A stretch of 64,000 nucleotides of DNA. Source: SAR324 cluster bacterium (GTDB lineage Bacteria > SAR324 > NAC60-12). Below, piece after piece: positions 44,894 to 53,546 of the stretch. The DNA lies in NCBI GenBank assembly GCA_015232315.1, contig JADFZZ010000019.1:26167-90166 (forward strand), given 5' to 3'. The position numbers were made by a program, and so were the translations under genes. The notes under the pieces are model-generated. The model searched no databases and was not told where the DNA came from. It saw only the letters and a list, made by a program, of their open reading frames with translations. How positions within the stretch are numbered: the first letter of the stretch is position 1; every line of letters starts with the position of its first letter.

Positions 44894-46132
44894 ATGTTAG
44901 AAACAATTCTATCAATAGTTAACCATCCTGAATTCTGGTTATATGTTTCGATGCCGTTTACCAGTGCCATCGTGGGATGGGGAACCAATGTACTTGCTAT
45001 CAAAATGATGTTTTATCCTATCGAATTTTTGGGAATTCCGCCCTTTTTGGGATGGCAGGGAATTGTTCCGGCAAAAGCCATTAAAATGGCTAAAATCAAT
45101 GTAAAAATGATGACTGAGAATTTGATCAGTGTGCAGGAAATGTTCAGAAATCTGGATCCCGCCGGAATGGCGAAGGAATTGGAGCCACTGATGGCCACCA
45201 TGACTGAAAAAATCCTCACAGAGATTATGGAAGAACAGTCTAATACCTTATGGGAAGCGTTACCTCAAAGGGCAAAAGATGAAATATATAAACGCGTCAG
45301 CAAAGATTCACCGGAAGTGATTGCACAGGTGCTCACTGAATTTACCGATAATATCGATGAACTGTTCGACCTTGAAAAAATGGTATTGGACACTCTGGTT
45401 CGAGACAAACGACTGATGGTTGAAATGTTTTTAAAGGTTGGTGAAGCGGAATTTAAATTCATTGGAAATTCCGGTTTTTATTTCGGATTTCTCTTTGGCC
45501 TGATTCAGACTGGAGTCTGGTTTGTCTATCAGGCCTGGTGGGAGCTTCCACTCGGTGGTCTGCTGGTGGGATATCTCACCAACTGGTTGGCTCTGAAAAT
45601 GATTTTTGAACCCCTTGAACCCAAGAAAATCGGGCCATGGACCTGGCAGGGTTTGTTTTTAAAAAGGCAGGATGCCGTGGCAATTGAATATTCCAAGCTG
45701 GTTACCAAGGAAATTCTTAATGCCGACAATATTATTGAAGCTGTTGTTCGAGGACCAGCGTCTGACCAATTGTTTGAGATTATCAGTCGCAATGTTAAAA
45801 AAGCCATTGACAGTTATGCGGGTATGGCAAAACCCTTTGTACAGATGGCCGTGGGAACAAAAGGATATATCACCATGAAGTCACGTGCCTGTGATTTGAT
45901 TATCGCAGAAGTTCCCAGGTCCTTGAGTCTGGTTACAGACTATGCCACCGAATCACTCGCCATTGAAAAAACTCTGGTTGAAAAAATGAGAGAGCTGACA
46001 CCCACACAATTTGAAGGACTCTTGAGACCGGCTTTTCAGGAAGATGAATGGATTCTGATTTTAGTAGGCGCTGTTTTAGGTTTGCTTGTCGGCCTGGGAC
46101 AACTCTTTTTTATGTTTGGTGGCGTTCAATAG
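44894..46132 (+). CDS. DUF445-family membrane protein, 412 aa
   Basis: The start at 44894 (MLETILSIVNHPEFWLYVSMPF) is chosen because the block FWLYVSMPF aligns with the other two copies, a GGAG site precedes it, and the resulting length equals theirs. Landmarks are VGWGTNVLAIKMMFYP, VGYLTNWLALKMIFEP and FQEDEWILILVGAVLGLL. It is transcribed divergently from the two paralogues and is the most divergent of the three. Role unknown; three full-length copies side by side suggest either hetero-oligomers or dosage expansion. Confidence 0.9.
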   Translation: MLETILSIVNHPEFWLYVSMPFTSAIVGWGTNVLAIKMMFYPIEFLGIPPFLGWQGIVPAKAIKMAKINVKMMTENLISVQEMFRNLDPAGMAKELEPLMATMTEKILTEIMEEQSNTLWEALPQRAKDEIYKRVSKDSPEVIAQVLTEFTDNIDELFDLEKMVLDTLVRDKRLMVEMFLKVGEAEFKFIGNSGFYFGFLFGLIQTGVWFVYQAWWELPLGGLLVGYLTNWLALKMIFEPLEPKKIGPWTWQGLFLKRQDAVAIEYSKLVTKEILNADNIIEAVVRGPASDQLFEIISRNVKKAIDSYAGMAKPFVQMAVGTKGYITMKSRACDLIIAEVPRSLSLVTDYATESLAIEKTLVEKMRELTPTQFEGLLRPAFQEDEWILILVGAVLGLLVGLGQLFFMFGGVQ

Positions 46133-46200
46133 AAGGCTATGGTCATCGTTTCGCCATTGAGTGGCGCAAGCTGGGCAGGACAATACCGGGAAGGTGGGAT

Positions 46201-46635
46201 GGGCAGTGGTTCCGTTTGATGATGTAAAGTCATATAAATCATTGAATTAGGCATAAGGGACATTGCTGCTCAGTAAGTTGCATAAACTTCCTCTGAAAAA
46301 AATGCGAGCTGTGCAGGTACTTTTTTTTTGCCACAAAGTACACAAAGAACACAAAGTAAAAAAGGGAATATGCACCAGAAAACTTGAAAATCAGGGTTTT
46401 ACTGAGGACTTCATTTATATAAAAACCTTTTTATTCGTGTTCTTAGCGTTCTTAGCGGCTCATTTTCAAACCACCTGCACAGGTGGAAACTTTTTGGCTT
46501 ATATAAAAAATCATAATAATTTCAATAAATTCAAAAAACTGAGAACTGAAAGCTGAGAACTTACCACTGTCGAGTGATTTATTACTTGGAAAAAGACCAT
46601 ACAAAAATACTTTACATCAAACGGAACCACTGCCC
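46201..46635. mobile_element. Inverted-repeat element (about 435 bp) with GGGCAGTGGTTCCGTTTGATG ends
   Basis: The left arm at 46201-46230 and the right arm at 46609-46635 are reverse complements apart from three extra bases in the left arm. The element encloses a copy of a second element (46309-46482) and an AT-rich segment. At 46539-46564 lies a run of CTGA-heptads ending in CTTAC, which resembles one end of the element at 54318-54455. The VanZ-like start codon lies 2 bases beyond the right arm. A solo right arm lies at 19498-19545. Outside these repeats the interval 46133-46637 holds no gene. Confidence 0.65.
46309..46482. mobile_element. MITE-like element, copy 1 (CTGTGCAGGT ends)
   Basis: The 10-bp terminal inverted repeats are CTGTGCAGGT (46309-46318) and ACCTGCACAG (46473-46482). 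The 174-bp sequence is nearly identical to 47036-47212 and to the reverse of 54270-54580 after removal of an insertion. Apparent small reading frames inside it recur with the repeat and are not genes. Confidence 0.9.
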
Positions 46636-46637
46636 TC

Positions 46638-47087
46638 ATGTTGAATCAATTCTTTAACAGGTGGATGACTTACGGGAAAACCCATTACTGGCTGGGCAGT
46701 GTGCTCATGTCCGTGGGCATTTTCCTGCTTTCTTCATGGTCCCAACCACCCACACCGCCCATAGATATTCCCTTTTATGACAAATGGGCACACATGATCC
46801 TGTATGGTGCTCTCAGTGTCATGTACCTCAACACCGCGACAAACGGATTCACTCGCCTGTCGTTTCAGCGAATTTTCGTGGCATGGATGGGATGTGTCCT
46901 GTTCGGACTTTCCGATGAATGGCATCAGTCTTTCGTGCCGGGACGTTACAGCGATGTGCAGGACTGGTTAGCTGATGTTGCCGGAGCCTCATTGATTATT
47001 GGCATATGGTTTGTGAGAAACCGGCGTAATTTTTCGAGCTGTGCAGGTACTTTTTTAGCAACAAAGTACACGAAGAACACAAAGTAA
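46638..47087 (+). CDS. VanZ-like family membrane protein with element-derived C-terminus, 149 aa
   Basis: TM helices lie at about 18-36, 52-70, 78-97 and 115-133. The family pattern DKWAHMILYGALSVMYL (about 49-65) and the conserved FGLSDEWHQSFVPGRYSDVQDWLADVAGA block (about 95-123) match VanZ-like proteins. Function in the broad family is unclear; the type member gives low-level teicoplanin resistance. The last 17 or so residues (SSCAGTFLATKYTKNTK) are encoded by the inserted element at 47036-47212. Without it the frame would close ten codons later as NFSQTGMTKG. No clear ribosome site precedes the ATG, which sits directly after a repeat arm. Confidence 0.82.
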   Translation: MLNQFFNRWMTYGKTHYWLGSVLMSVGIFLLSSWSQPPTPPIDIPFYDKWAHMILYGALSVMYLNTATNGFTRLSFQRIFVAWMGCVLFGLSDEWHQSFVPGRYSDVQDWLADVAGASLIIGIWFVRNRRNFSSCAGTFLATKYTKNTK

Positions 47088-47212
47088 AAAAGGGAATATG
47101 CACCAGTAAACTTGAAAATCAGGGTTTTACTGAGGACTTCATTTATATAAAAACCTTTTTATTCGTGTTCTTAGCGTTCTTAGCGGCTCATTTTCAAACC
47201 ACCTGCACAGGT
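47036..47212. mobile_element. MITE-like element, copy 2, inserted in the 3' end of the VanZ-like gene
   Basis: It is the same sequence as copy 1, flanked by a 10-bp direct repeat GTAATTTTTC at 47026-47035 and 47213-47222. This reads as a target-site duplication. The insertion replaces the end of the VanZ-like reading frame. Confidence 0.9.
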
Positions 47213-47265
47213 GTAATTTTTCACAAACAGGAATGACAAAGGGATAGTTTTCTTTTTTTGAAGGT

Positions 47266-48807
47266 TTAATAGCCTCCTCGCCACCAGAACTGCCTCAACA
47301 CAAAAATGACAACAACCCCCAATCCCAGCAAATATAAAAACCAGTTTCCACAGCGCGCATACAACGAGGCGATTTGCGGAACAGGCACAAGCACGTTGCG
47401 GGCGGCCTGAGTCATCAATTCCGTTTGCGCTTTAGGGTCAGTCTCTCCGGTGGGGCTCACATAGCCGCTGATTCCTGAATTACTCACCCGGATCAGCGGC
47501 ATACGAAATTCCACGGCCCGAAATTGTGCCAGTGCCCAATGGAGCCAGGGTGCTCTTGTCAGACCAAACCAGCGGTCATTGGTCATGTTGATCATGAGGG
47601 TTGGCTGACCTCGTTCAAAATCACGTATCATGTCCGCGAAAATGGCTTCATAGCAAATCAATGGAATGGCGTTTACCTGTGAATTGATGCGAAATGTTTG
47701 AGGGGTATCTCCCGGAATATAGCGTAATACACCGGGAAACCATTGCCGCAATTCCGACCATTGGTTTTCGAACGGCAGATATTCCGTAAAGGGCACAAGG
47801 CGGCGTTTGGCATAATGCTGTGCCACAACCTGGCCCGGAGCAATGAGATGTGCCATATTGTAATAGGGCTGTCGACCATCAGGCATGGTTTGCGTCCGTT
47901 CATAGACATAGCTTGAAACCATTGCCAGTGGTGTCTGCAATTCCTCAACAAGCTGGTTGATCTGCTGTTGCTGGCTGGTTTTCTCAACCCATGAAAAAGG
48001 CACAGGAATTTCAGGCCACAGGATCAGATCCATTTTTTTCTGAGAGTGAGCCAATTCTCTGGTCAGTTCCAGAGCCTCCCTGACATTTCCTGAACGTTCG
48101 AGATTGGGTTGGATCAATCCCACCTGAAGGACGGGTGTTTCGGGATGATTCATCGCCTCATGAATCTGGTCGATCCTGAAAGTTCCCCAGGTCCACAGGC
48201 TCAGCATCAACATTCCACACAGGATCACGGGAGTTACACAGAATTGACGCTGATGTACCCAATGCCATACAAATCGTGAGAGCCACACGTTGATCAACAC
48301 CATCAAAAACAGTAGCATTGGAGTTCCACCCCATTCCAGCGTCTGTAACAATACAGGAACACGAAACTGGGAATGTGCCAGATTTCCGGGGAACAAGGAG
48401 GGAAAACAGGAAACAGGCAGAACATACAACGCGGTCAACAGAATACAATTCAGTGTGCTTCGCAGGCCACCGGACAGATGAAATAATAAGCCATACAAGG
48501 CATAGGGCAGGGACATCCATAAACAATAGAGGCACACACCAGCCCAGGCAATCCAGGGAGGTATTTTCAGAAAATGATGCAAGGCAGGAGCGGCCCACCA
48601 GAGATTAGTCAGCCAGATCAGCCAACCCCAGAGTCCGCTATACAACCAGATGGTGCGACGTGGAATTTCAGCCATTCCATAATGCAAGGGCACCAGTGCC
48701 ACCCATGCCAGCCATGACACATCGCCACCCGGCATAGAGATCGTGTAGCCCCAAACGGAGAGAACCAGACATAAAAGTCTGGTCAGTTGAGAAGGAATAA
48801 AAGACAT
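47266..48807 (-). CDS. lnt: Apolipoprotein N-acyltransferase
   Basis: This enzyme adds the third acyl chain to lipoproteins at the inner membrane. N-terminal TM helices (about 10-220) are followed by the nitrilase-fold domain. The catalytic triad is visible: Glu266 in ILWPEIPVPF, Lys334 in YAKRRLVPFTEYLPF and Cys385 in PLICYEAIF, at positions almost equal to E. coli Lnt. A final TM lies near the C-terminus. The ATG at 48807 is preferred to an upstream TTG that would overlap the ankyrin gene. It follows the ankyrin gene on the same strand with 20 bp between them. Confidence 0.95.
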   Translation of the reverse strand: MSFIPSQLTRLLCLVLSVWGYTISMPGGDVSWLAWVALVPLHYGMAEIPRRTIWLYSGLWGWLIWLTNLWWAAPALHHFLKIPPWIAWAGVCLYCLWMSLPYALYGLLFHLSGGLRSTLNCILLTALYVLPVSCFPSLFPGNLAHSQFRVPVLLQTLEWGGTPMLLFLMVLINVWLSRFVWHWVHQRQFCVTPVILCGMLMLSLWTWGTFRIDQIHEAMNHPETPVLQVGLIQPNLERSGNVREALELTRELAHSQKKMDLILWPEIPVPFSWVEKTSQQQQINQLVEELQTPLAMVSSYVYERTQTMPDGRQPYYNMAHLIAPGQVVAQHYAKRRLVPFTEYLPFENQWSELRQWFPGVLRYIPGDTPQTFRINSQVNAIPLICYEAIFADMIRDFERGQPTLMINMTNDRWFGLTRAPWLHWALAQFRAVEFRMPLIRVSNSGISGYVSPTGETDPKAQTELMTQAARNVLVPVPQIASLYARCGNWFLYLLGLGVVVIFVLRQFWWRGGY

Positions 48808-48827
48808 GACGGCAGTGCCGGGATGGT

Positions 48828-50153
48828 TTAAAACAGCCAACCCGTTGTGATCAGAAAGTGTATCCCGCCCACGGCTGTTTCCGCATCACTGCCTATCGCG
48901 GCCGTTGCTGAGGACAGTTTGAACTGGAGTCCCAGATTGAAGGCCCGGTCTGATCCAATAATCCAGTAGGCTCCACCATCGAGCCAGTATCCTGTGCCGG
49001 TACCTGAGGCGTTGCTCATATCAATCACCTGATCACCGCTCACTTCCAGTTTGCCTTCGGCCATGGAGGCGCCTCCGCCAACATACATATGCATGTTGGT
49101 AAAAGTATCAAACACCTTATGCACGCCAAGATTGATTTCATTGGTGGTCAGAAAAATACGTTGTTCCATCGTCAAAAAAGTCGCACTGACACCGGCGCTG
49201 GCCGTCAGATATTCGAGGGCAACACGCACCGGCCAGGTTTTTTGTCCAAAATCCAGTTGGAATCCCAATTCCTGTTGCGAGTCCAGCGCTTTCAGGCCTG
49301 AGATGGCATATTCATTATTCAGGGTTTTTGTTCCAAACACGACACGGACATTCCCAACCCAACTGCTTTCCTCCTCTTCGGGATAGGCAGAAGGGGACGA
49401 TGCCGCGGCTTCGGGTTCTGGTTGTTCAGCTTCGGGTACAGAACTCAATATTTCAATAATTTTATCATTTCCGATGCTTTTGGCGATCGCCATCGCGGTG
49501 TAGCCATCTTTGGTTTTTATCTCTCGATCGGCTTTGGCATCCACGAGAATTTTGACCGCCTCTTCGTGTTTTTCCTGTGTCGCGAACATCAGAGCGGTCC
49601 AGCCATCCTTGTCCAGAGCATTGATATTTGCACCTTGCTCAATCAGACTTTTCAGTTCCTGAAGATCATTTTTATAAGCGGCAAGCATCAGTTTAGTGGT
49701 TCCCTGTGGGTTGACAGGATCATCAATCCTGCTCACGATTGCCGTGGAGGGAACATCCTTAGGCGTGAGCAGATCCACCACGGCCTGGTGTTTCTGGCTT
49801 TTGGCAATCATCAAGGCGTTGACACCATTTTGGGTTTTAATTTCTGTATTAGCCCTGGCCTTGATCAGCAAGGAGGCGGACTCAACGTGTCCTTCCTGAG
49901 CGGCATACATCAGAGCCGTCCAACCATCCTTGTCCTGCAAATTAAGATCAGCGCCCTGACGGATAAATTTTTTGATGGAAGCCTGATCATTGCTGTAAGC
50001 CGCGGCCATCAATCGGGTGGTTTTATTGGCCTTGTCAATCAATTCGTCGCCAGAGCCTCTGGCCTGAATTGCTTGAGGCAAAAGAAGCATCAACGCAAAT
50101 AATCCCGGAATTATTTTCCGAAACGAACACAACTGCATGATTTTTAATAACAT
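48828..50153 (-). CDS. Secreted ankyrin-repeat protein with C-terminal barrel-like domain, 441 aa
   Basis: The signal peptide (about 1-31, ending QARG) is followed by ankyrin repeats in two blocks (about 45-130 and 150-235) with canonical text such as DLNLQDKDGWTALMYAAQEGHVESASLLI and INALDKDGWTALMFATQEKHEEAVKILV. An acidic Pro/Glu/Ser linker (about 238-262) leads to a beta-rich domain of about 175 residues with alternating aromatic strands ending in TGWLF. A terminal Phe after strands is typical of outer-membrane barrels. Periplasmic ankyrins tethered to a small barrel are the likely picture. It is probably co-transcribed with lnt. Confidence 0.78.
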   Translation of the reverse strand: MLLKIMQLCSFRKIIPGLFALMLLLPQAIQARGSGDELIDKANKTTRLMAAAYSNDQASIKKFIRQGADLNLQDKDGWTALMYAAQEGHVESASLLIKARANTEIKTQNGVNALMIAKSQKHQAVVDLLTPKDVPSTAIVSRIDDPVNPQGTTKLMLAAYKNDLQELKSLIEQGANINALDKDGWTALMFATQEKHEEAVKILVDAKADREIKTKDGYTAMAIAKSIGNDKIIEILSSVPEAEQPEPEAAASSPSAYPEEEESSWVGNVRVVFGTKTLNNEYAISGLKALDSQQELGFQLDFGQKTWPVRVALEYLTASAGVSATFLTMEQRIFLTTNEINLGVHKVFDTFTNMHMYVGGGASMAEGKLEVSGDQVIDMSNASGTGTGYWLDGGAYWIIGSDRAFNLGLQFKLSSATAAIGSDAETAVGGIHFLITTGWLF

Positions 50154-50348
50154 AGACTATCCCTATCCAAATGTTTCATCGAAAGTATTTACGTGTTCTG
50201 TAACGAAACTAAGGCCTTAGCACAAGACTCTTTTGCTACGCATTTAAAAACACAGAGGCCGGACACAACCCGCCAGACAGAAGTTTACACACCTCAGGAA
50301 TGGATACCATTTGCATATTTTGAAGGTTCAGGCCAGAAATATCACCTT

Positions 50349-50594
50349 TCAGCCACCGCTGACCGGAGGAATCAGACAATATTCCTGATCTGGTTGAAGA
50401 ATAGAATCCTTGTGGACATAGTCTTCATGGTGCGCCAACCTGGTATAGGGAAGAAGTCCTGAGGCCTCCGGAAAATCATGGGCGAGTTTCCGCATCAACC
50501 CCTTGGCGGTGAGTCCCTCTTCCACAGTGTAAATGAACGGGTTTTCAGGAAAAATTTCTCTGAACATCGCAAAACCAACCAGTGTAATTTTCAT
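50349..50594 (-). CDS. moaD: MoaD/ThiS-like sulphur-carrier protein, 81 aa
   Basis: The start at MKITLVGFAMFREIF gives the usual 81-residue length. The ubiquitin-like fold pattern (VEEGLTAKGLMRKLAHDFPE) and the terminal Gly-Gly (IPPVSGG) are diagnostic. In MoaD the C-terminal Gly carries thiocarboxylate sulphur for molybdopterin synthesis; ThiS-like roles are possible. Its neighbour, divergent by 24 bp, is the mobB-mobA fusion, which favours molybdenum cofactor. No moaE lies in the window. A frame on the opposite strand overlaps it but lacks any recognisable feature. Confidence 0.82.
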   Translation of the reverse strand: MKITLVGFAMFREIFPENPFIYTVEEGLTAKGLMRKLAHDFPEASGLLPYTRLAHHEDYVHKDSILQPDQEYCLIPPVSGG

Positions 50595-50618
50595 AAAGTT
50601 CTCTTTGAGGAGTATGGC

Positions 50619-51737
50619 ATGATTCAAGACTTGACAGATCCTGTGATGAACATTGTCGGATTTTCAGGTTCCGGCAAAACTGTTTTTATTGAAAAACTGA
50701 TCCCATGGTTCAAAGCTCAGGGATATGCACCCGCCTATCTCAAACATTCGGGACACATCCACAACTTTGACACACAGGGCAAAGACACGGCACGACAATT
50801 TGAGGCTGGAGCGGTTTTTTCCAGTATTTTTTCAGACAGCCAATGGAGTTTTCATGGCCGGGGGACTATAGATGAAATTTGGCTTCAAAGCAATGCCGGA
50901 ACAGATCTGATTCTGCTGGAAGGATACTCAAAAAGCAACTTTCCAAAAATTGTAATGGTTCATGCTACGTCCGGTGTGCCGGATGAACTCCACTGGCGGT
51001 TGATTCCTGAAGACCCGGCGTTGGTTTGGGCATATCTGACAGACACACAACAGACTGCGGATGTCATCAATGAAACCACCGAAATCCAGATAGCGTTCTG
51101 TCGGGATGATATTGAGCAGATAGGCGAATATCTTTTGAGACGTTGGCATTGGTATTGTCTCCATAAAACCAATCTCAACGGAGCGGTATTTGTAGGTGGG
51201 AAATCGAGCAGGATGGGTGAAAATAAAGCCTTGATGGATCACGGCAAAGGCCCCCATGCCCAATTTTTGTTTCATCTGTTGTCAGAAACACCCGGCCTCG
51301 AACTGGTTGTGTATTCTAACGCACAGCCCCTGTTTGAACTGACGGGGACCTGTGTGGCGGATCAGTTTGTTGAAAAAGGGCCGATGGGTGGATTAGTGAG
51401 TTTGTTTTCGTATGCCCCGAATTCCGCTTGGCTAGTGCTGGCCTGTGATCTGGCAAAACTGGATATGGAACTGGTGGAGTTTCTCATTCTGAATCGCAAT
51501 CCCTTGAAACTGGCAACGGTTCTGGTCAATCCCTCTCAACAAATGGAACCATTGATGGCCATTTATGAACCCCGTATTCGTTTTGCCATGGAACAACACT
51601 TGTTAAGGAACCGGCTGTCTCTCAGTCAATGCCTGAATGGCGCGGCGGTACAGCGAGTGGATGTTCCAGAGTCCATGCTGGATCAGTTGACCAACATCAA
51701 TACTCAGCAGGAACGCCAACAGGTTCTGCCGAGATAA
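50619..51737 (+). CDS. mobA/mobB: MobB-MobA fusion, molybdenum cofactor guanylylation, 372 aa
   Basis: The N-terminal half is MobB-like with a P-loop GFSGSGKT (14-21), LKHSGHIHNFDTQGKDTARQFEAGA (about 40-65) and LILLEGYSKS. The C-terminal half is MobA-like: VFVGGKSSRMGENKALM (about 190-206) corresponds to the LAGGxSxRMGxxKAL nucleotide-binding loop, and VLACDLAKLD (about 281) carries the metal-binding Asp. MobA attaches GMP to molybdopterin and MobB binds GTP to assist. A GAGGAG site precedes the ATG. The two proteins are more often separate genes, so the fusion ensures equal amounts. Confidence 0.9.
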   Translation: MIQDLTDPVMNIVGFSGSGKTVFIEKLIPWFKAQGYAPAYLKHSGHIHNFDTQGKDTARQFEAGAVFSSIFSDSQWSFHGRGTIDEIWLQSNAGTDLILLEGYSKSNFPKIVMVHATSGVPDELHWRLIPEDPALVWAYLTDTQQTADVINETTEIQIAFCRDDIEQIGEYLLRRWHWYCLHKTNLNGAVFVGGKSSRMGENKALMDHGKGPHAQFLFHLLSETPGLELVVYSNAQPLFELTGTCVADQFVEKGPMGGLVSLFSYAPNSAWLVLACDLAKLDMELVEFLILNRNPLKLATVLVNPSQQMEPLMAIYEPRIRFAMEQHLLRNRLSLSQCLNGAAVQRVDVPESMLDQLTNINTQQERQQVLPR

Positions 51738-51773
51738 GTGTTGTGCGGATTTTGTGGCGATGGGAAAATCCGC

Positions 51774-53546
51774 TCAGTCATTCTGGAGTTGAAGCTCGCG
51801 GCGGTAATGATTGAACAGGGTGGATTTGGAGAGCATCCCCAGAAATACGCCATCCCGGTCAACGACAGGCAGAGACCACGAATGGGATTCCTCAAATTTT
51901 TCCAGGGCCTCATTGATGGATAAATCCGCTTCAATTTGAGGGAGTTTACGCATGACACTGCCCATTGTCACCAGATCATACAGATTCTGATTGAACAGGT
52001 AGGACCGAATATCATCCAGAAACACAACGCCGATACAGGCCGTTGAGTTGGTCTGCATGACAGGAAAATAGTTCCGGTGTGCTTTTTTGAAAATTTCAAT
52101 AAATTCGCCTAACAGAAGTCCTTCATCAATCGAGATACAGTCCTTGTCCAGAATTTCATGCATATTCATGGAATGGAGCAGATACGCGTCAGAACCTTTA
52201 CGGACCAGATCCCCCCGCGCAATCAACTCCCTGGTGTAAATCGAGCCAATACCCAGGGCATAACTCACCAGCATGGAACTGCTGGCAGTGAGCATCAGCG
52301 GAAGCACCAGCGAATAGCCACGAGTTGATTCCATGACCAGAAAAATTCCTGTAAGAGGACTGTGCATCACACCACTGACCATGCCGGCCATTCCCACCAG
52401 AGAAAACGCTTCGACCCCGGCCTGATCGGTGATGGGCAGATAATACATAGCGATCCCGAACGCATAGCCGATTCCACTGCCCAAAACAAGGCTGGGAGCA
52501 AAAGTGCCACCAACGCCACCACTGCTCAGGGTGAAACAGCAGGCTAACATCTTCATGACCAGAAATAACAGGATCACACTCAATTCAGGAGACACGGACA
52601 TCACCAGAAATTGCTGAATCATGGGATACCCCTCTGCGAGCACCTCAGGCATGAAAAAGCCCAGGCCTCCAACCATGAGTCCGCCAACGATGGCCTGGAT
52701 CCAGGAATGACGGGAAATTTTCTGAAAGATTTCATGCCAGAAGGACAGCATGCGCATAAAGATCGCTGACATGACTCCAGTGACAACCCCCAGTACCACA
52801 CAGGCAATCAGTGAGTTGATCGAAAATGTGGAAATCTCATGGTAAAACGGGATTTTGTTTCCCATGATCACGCGGCTCAATTCTGTGGCTGATACCGCGG
52901 CAATGATGGTTGGAAGAATGGTGAGATACGACCATTCCCTCAGGATGACTTCCAGGGTGAAGATCATTCCGGTCAAGGGAGCATTGAACACTCCGGCAAT
53001 CGCACCGGCAACCCCGTAACTGATCAGCAGTTTTTTATGGCGTTCGTTCATTTTGAGGAGTTGACCCAGCACCACTCCGGCTGAACCACCCACACACACA
53101 ATCGGACCTTCCAATCCGGCGGACCCACCAGTTCCAACAGTCAACAGGCTTCCCAGAAAACGTGAAGCCAACATTCTTCGTGGTAAAAATTTTGAACCAA
53201 GCGTGACGCTCTTGATCACATCAGGCACACCATGTCCAGATTGATCCCGAAGAACATGGCGGATCAGGAACACGGCGACTCCGGCACCCACTGCCGGTAA
53301 TAAAACCCCCCAGGAAGTCTGGGATACGGATTCAGACCAGGAACTGACCAGATGGACACTGTAGTTGAGCGCGACAGACAGTGCTCCTGAGACCAGTCCG
53401 AGCACCAGCGCAAAAACCATCATCAGGCCGGCCTCCAGCGCTGAAACCTGGGTAAAACGAGACAGGGAACGGGCATGTTTGTCCGTTTCACTATTGAGAA
53501 AATGCTCAATGAATATTTTTTTCGAATTCCGTAATAAGTTTTTCAT
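51774..53546 (-). CDS. ClC-family chloride channel/transporter with CBS pair, 590 aa
   Basis: The selectivity blocks are present: GHGVPDV (about 103-109), GSAGLEGPIV with gating Glu146, and GGTFAPSLVLGSGIGYAFG (about 348-366). The position of the internal proton Glu of E. coli ClC is Val200 in FTLEV, as in true chloride channels and many CBS-bearing bacterial members. About 11 membrane helices span 30-440, and two CBS domains occupy about 455-585. The start overlaps the end of the upstream HTH-EIIA gene by 41 bases, which implies coupled translation. Confidence 0.93.
   Translation of the reverse strand: MKNLLRNSKKIFIEHFLNSETDKHARSLSRFTQVSALEAGLMMVFALVLGLVSGALSVALNYSVHLVSSWSESVSQTSWGVLLPAVGAGVAVFLIRHVLRDQSGHGVPDVIKSVTLGSKFLPRRMLASRFLGSLLTVGTGGSAGLEGPIVCVGGSAGVVLGQLLKMNERHKKLLISYGVAGAIAGVFNAPLTGMIFTLEVILREWSYLTILPTIIAAVSATELSRVIMGNKIPFYHEISTFSINSLIACVVLGVVTGVMSAIFMRMLSFWHEIFQKISRHSWIQAIVGGLMVGGLGFFMPEVLAEGYPMIQQFLVMSVSPELSVILLFLVMKMLACCFTLSSGGVGGTFAPSLVLGSGIGYAFGIAMYYLPITDQAGVEAFSLVGMAGMVSGVMHSPLTGIFLVMESTRGYSLVLPLMLTASSSMLVSYALGIGSIYTRELIARGDLVRKGSDAYLLHSMNMHEILDKDCISIDEGLLLGEFIEIFKKAHRNYFPVMQTNSTACIGVVFLDDIRSYLFNQNLYDLVTMGSVMRKLPQIEADLSINEALEKFEESHSWSLPVVDRDGVFLGMLSKSTLFNHYRRELQLQND

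Noticed and set aside
46263..46556. A 97-residue frame with text such as VHKEHKVKKGIC
   Set aside because: It lies inside the CTGTGCAGGT element and recurs with it at the other copies. The coding look comes from the repeat, not from a gene.
50193..50462. An 89-residue plus-strand frame
   Set aside because: It overlaps the MoaD-like gene on the other strand, has no recognisable motif, and the MoaD-like frame has the diagnostic Gly-Gly end.
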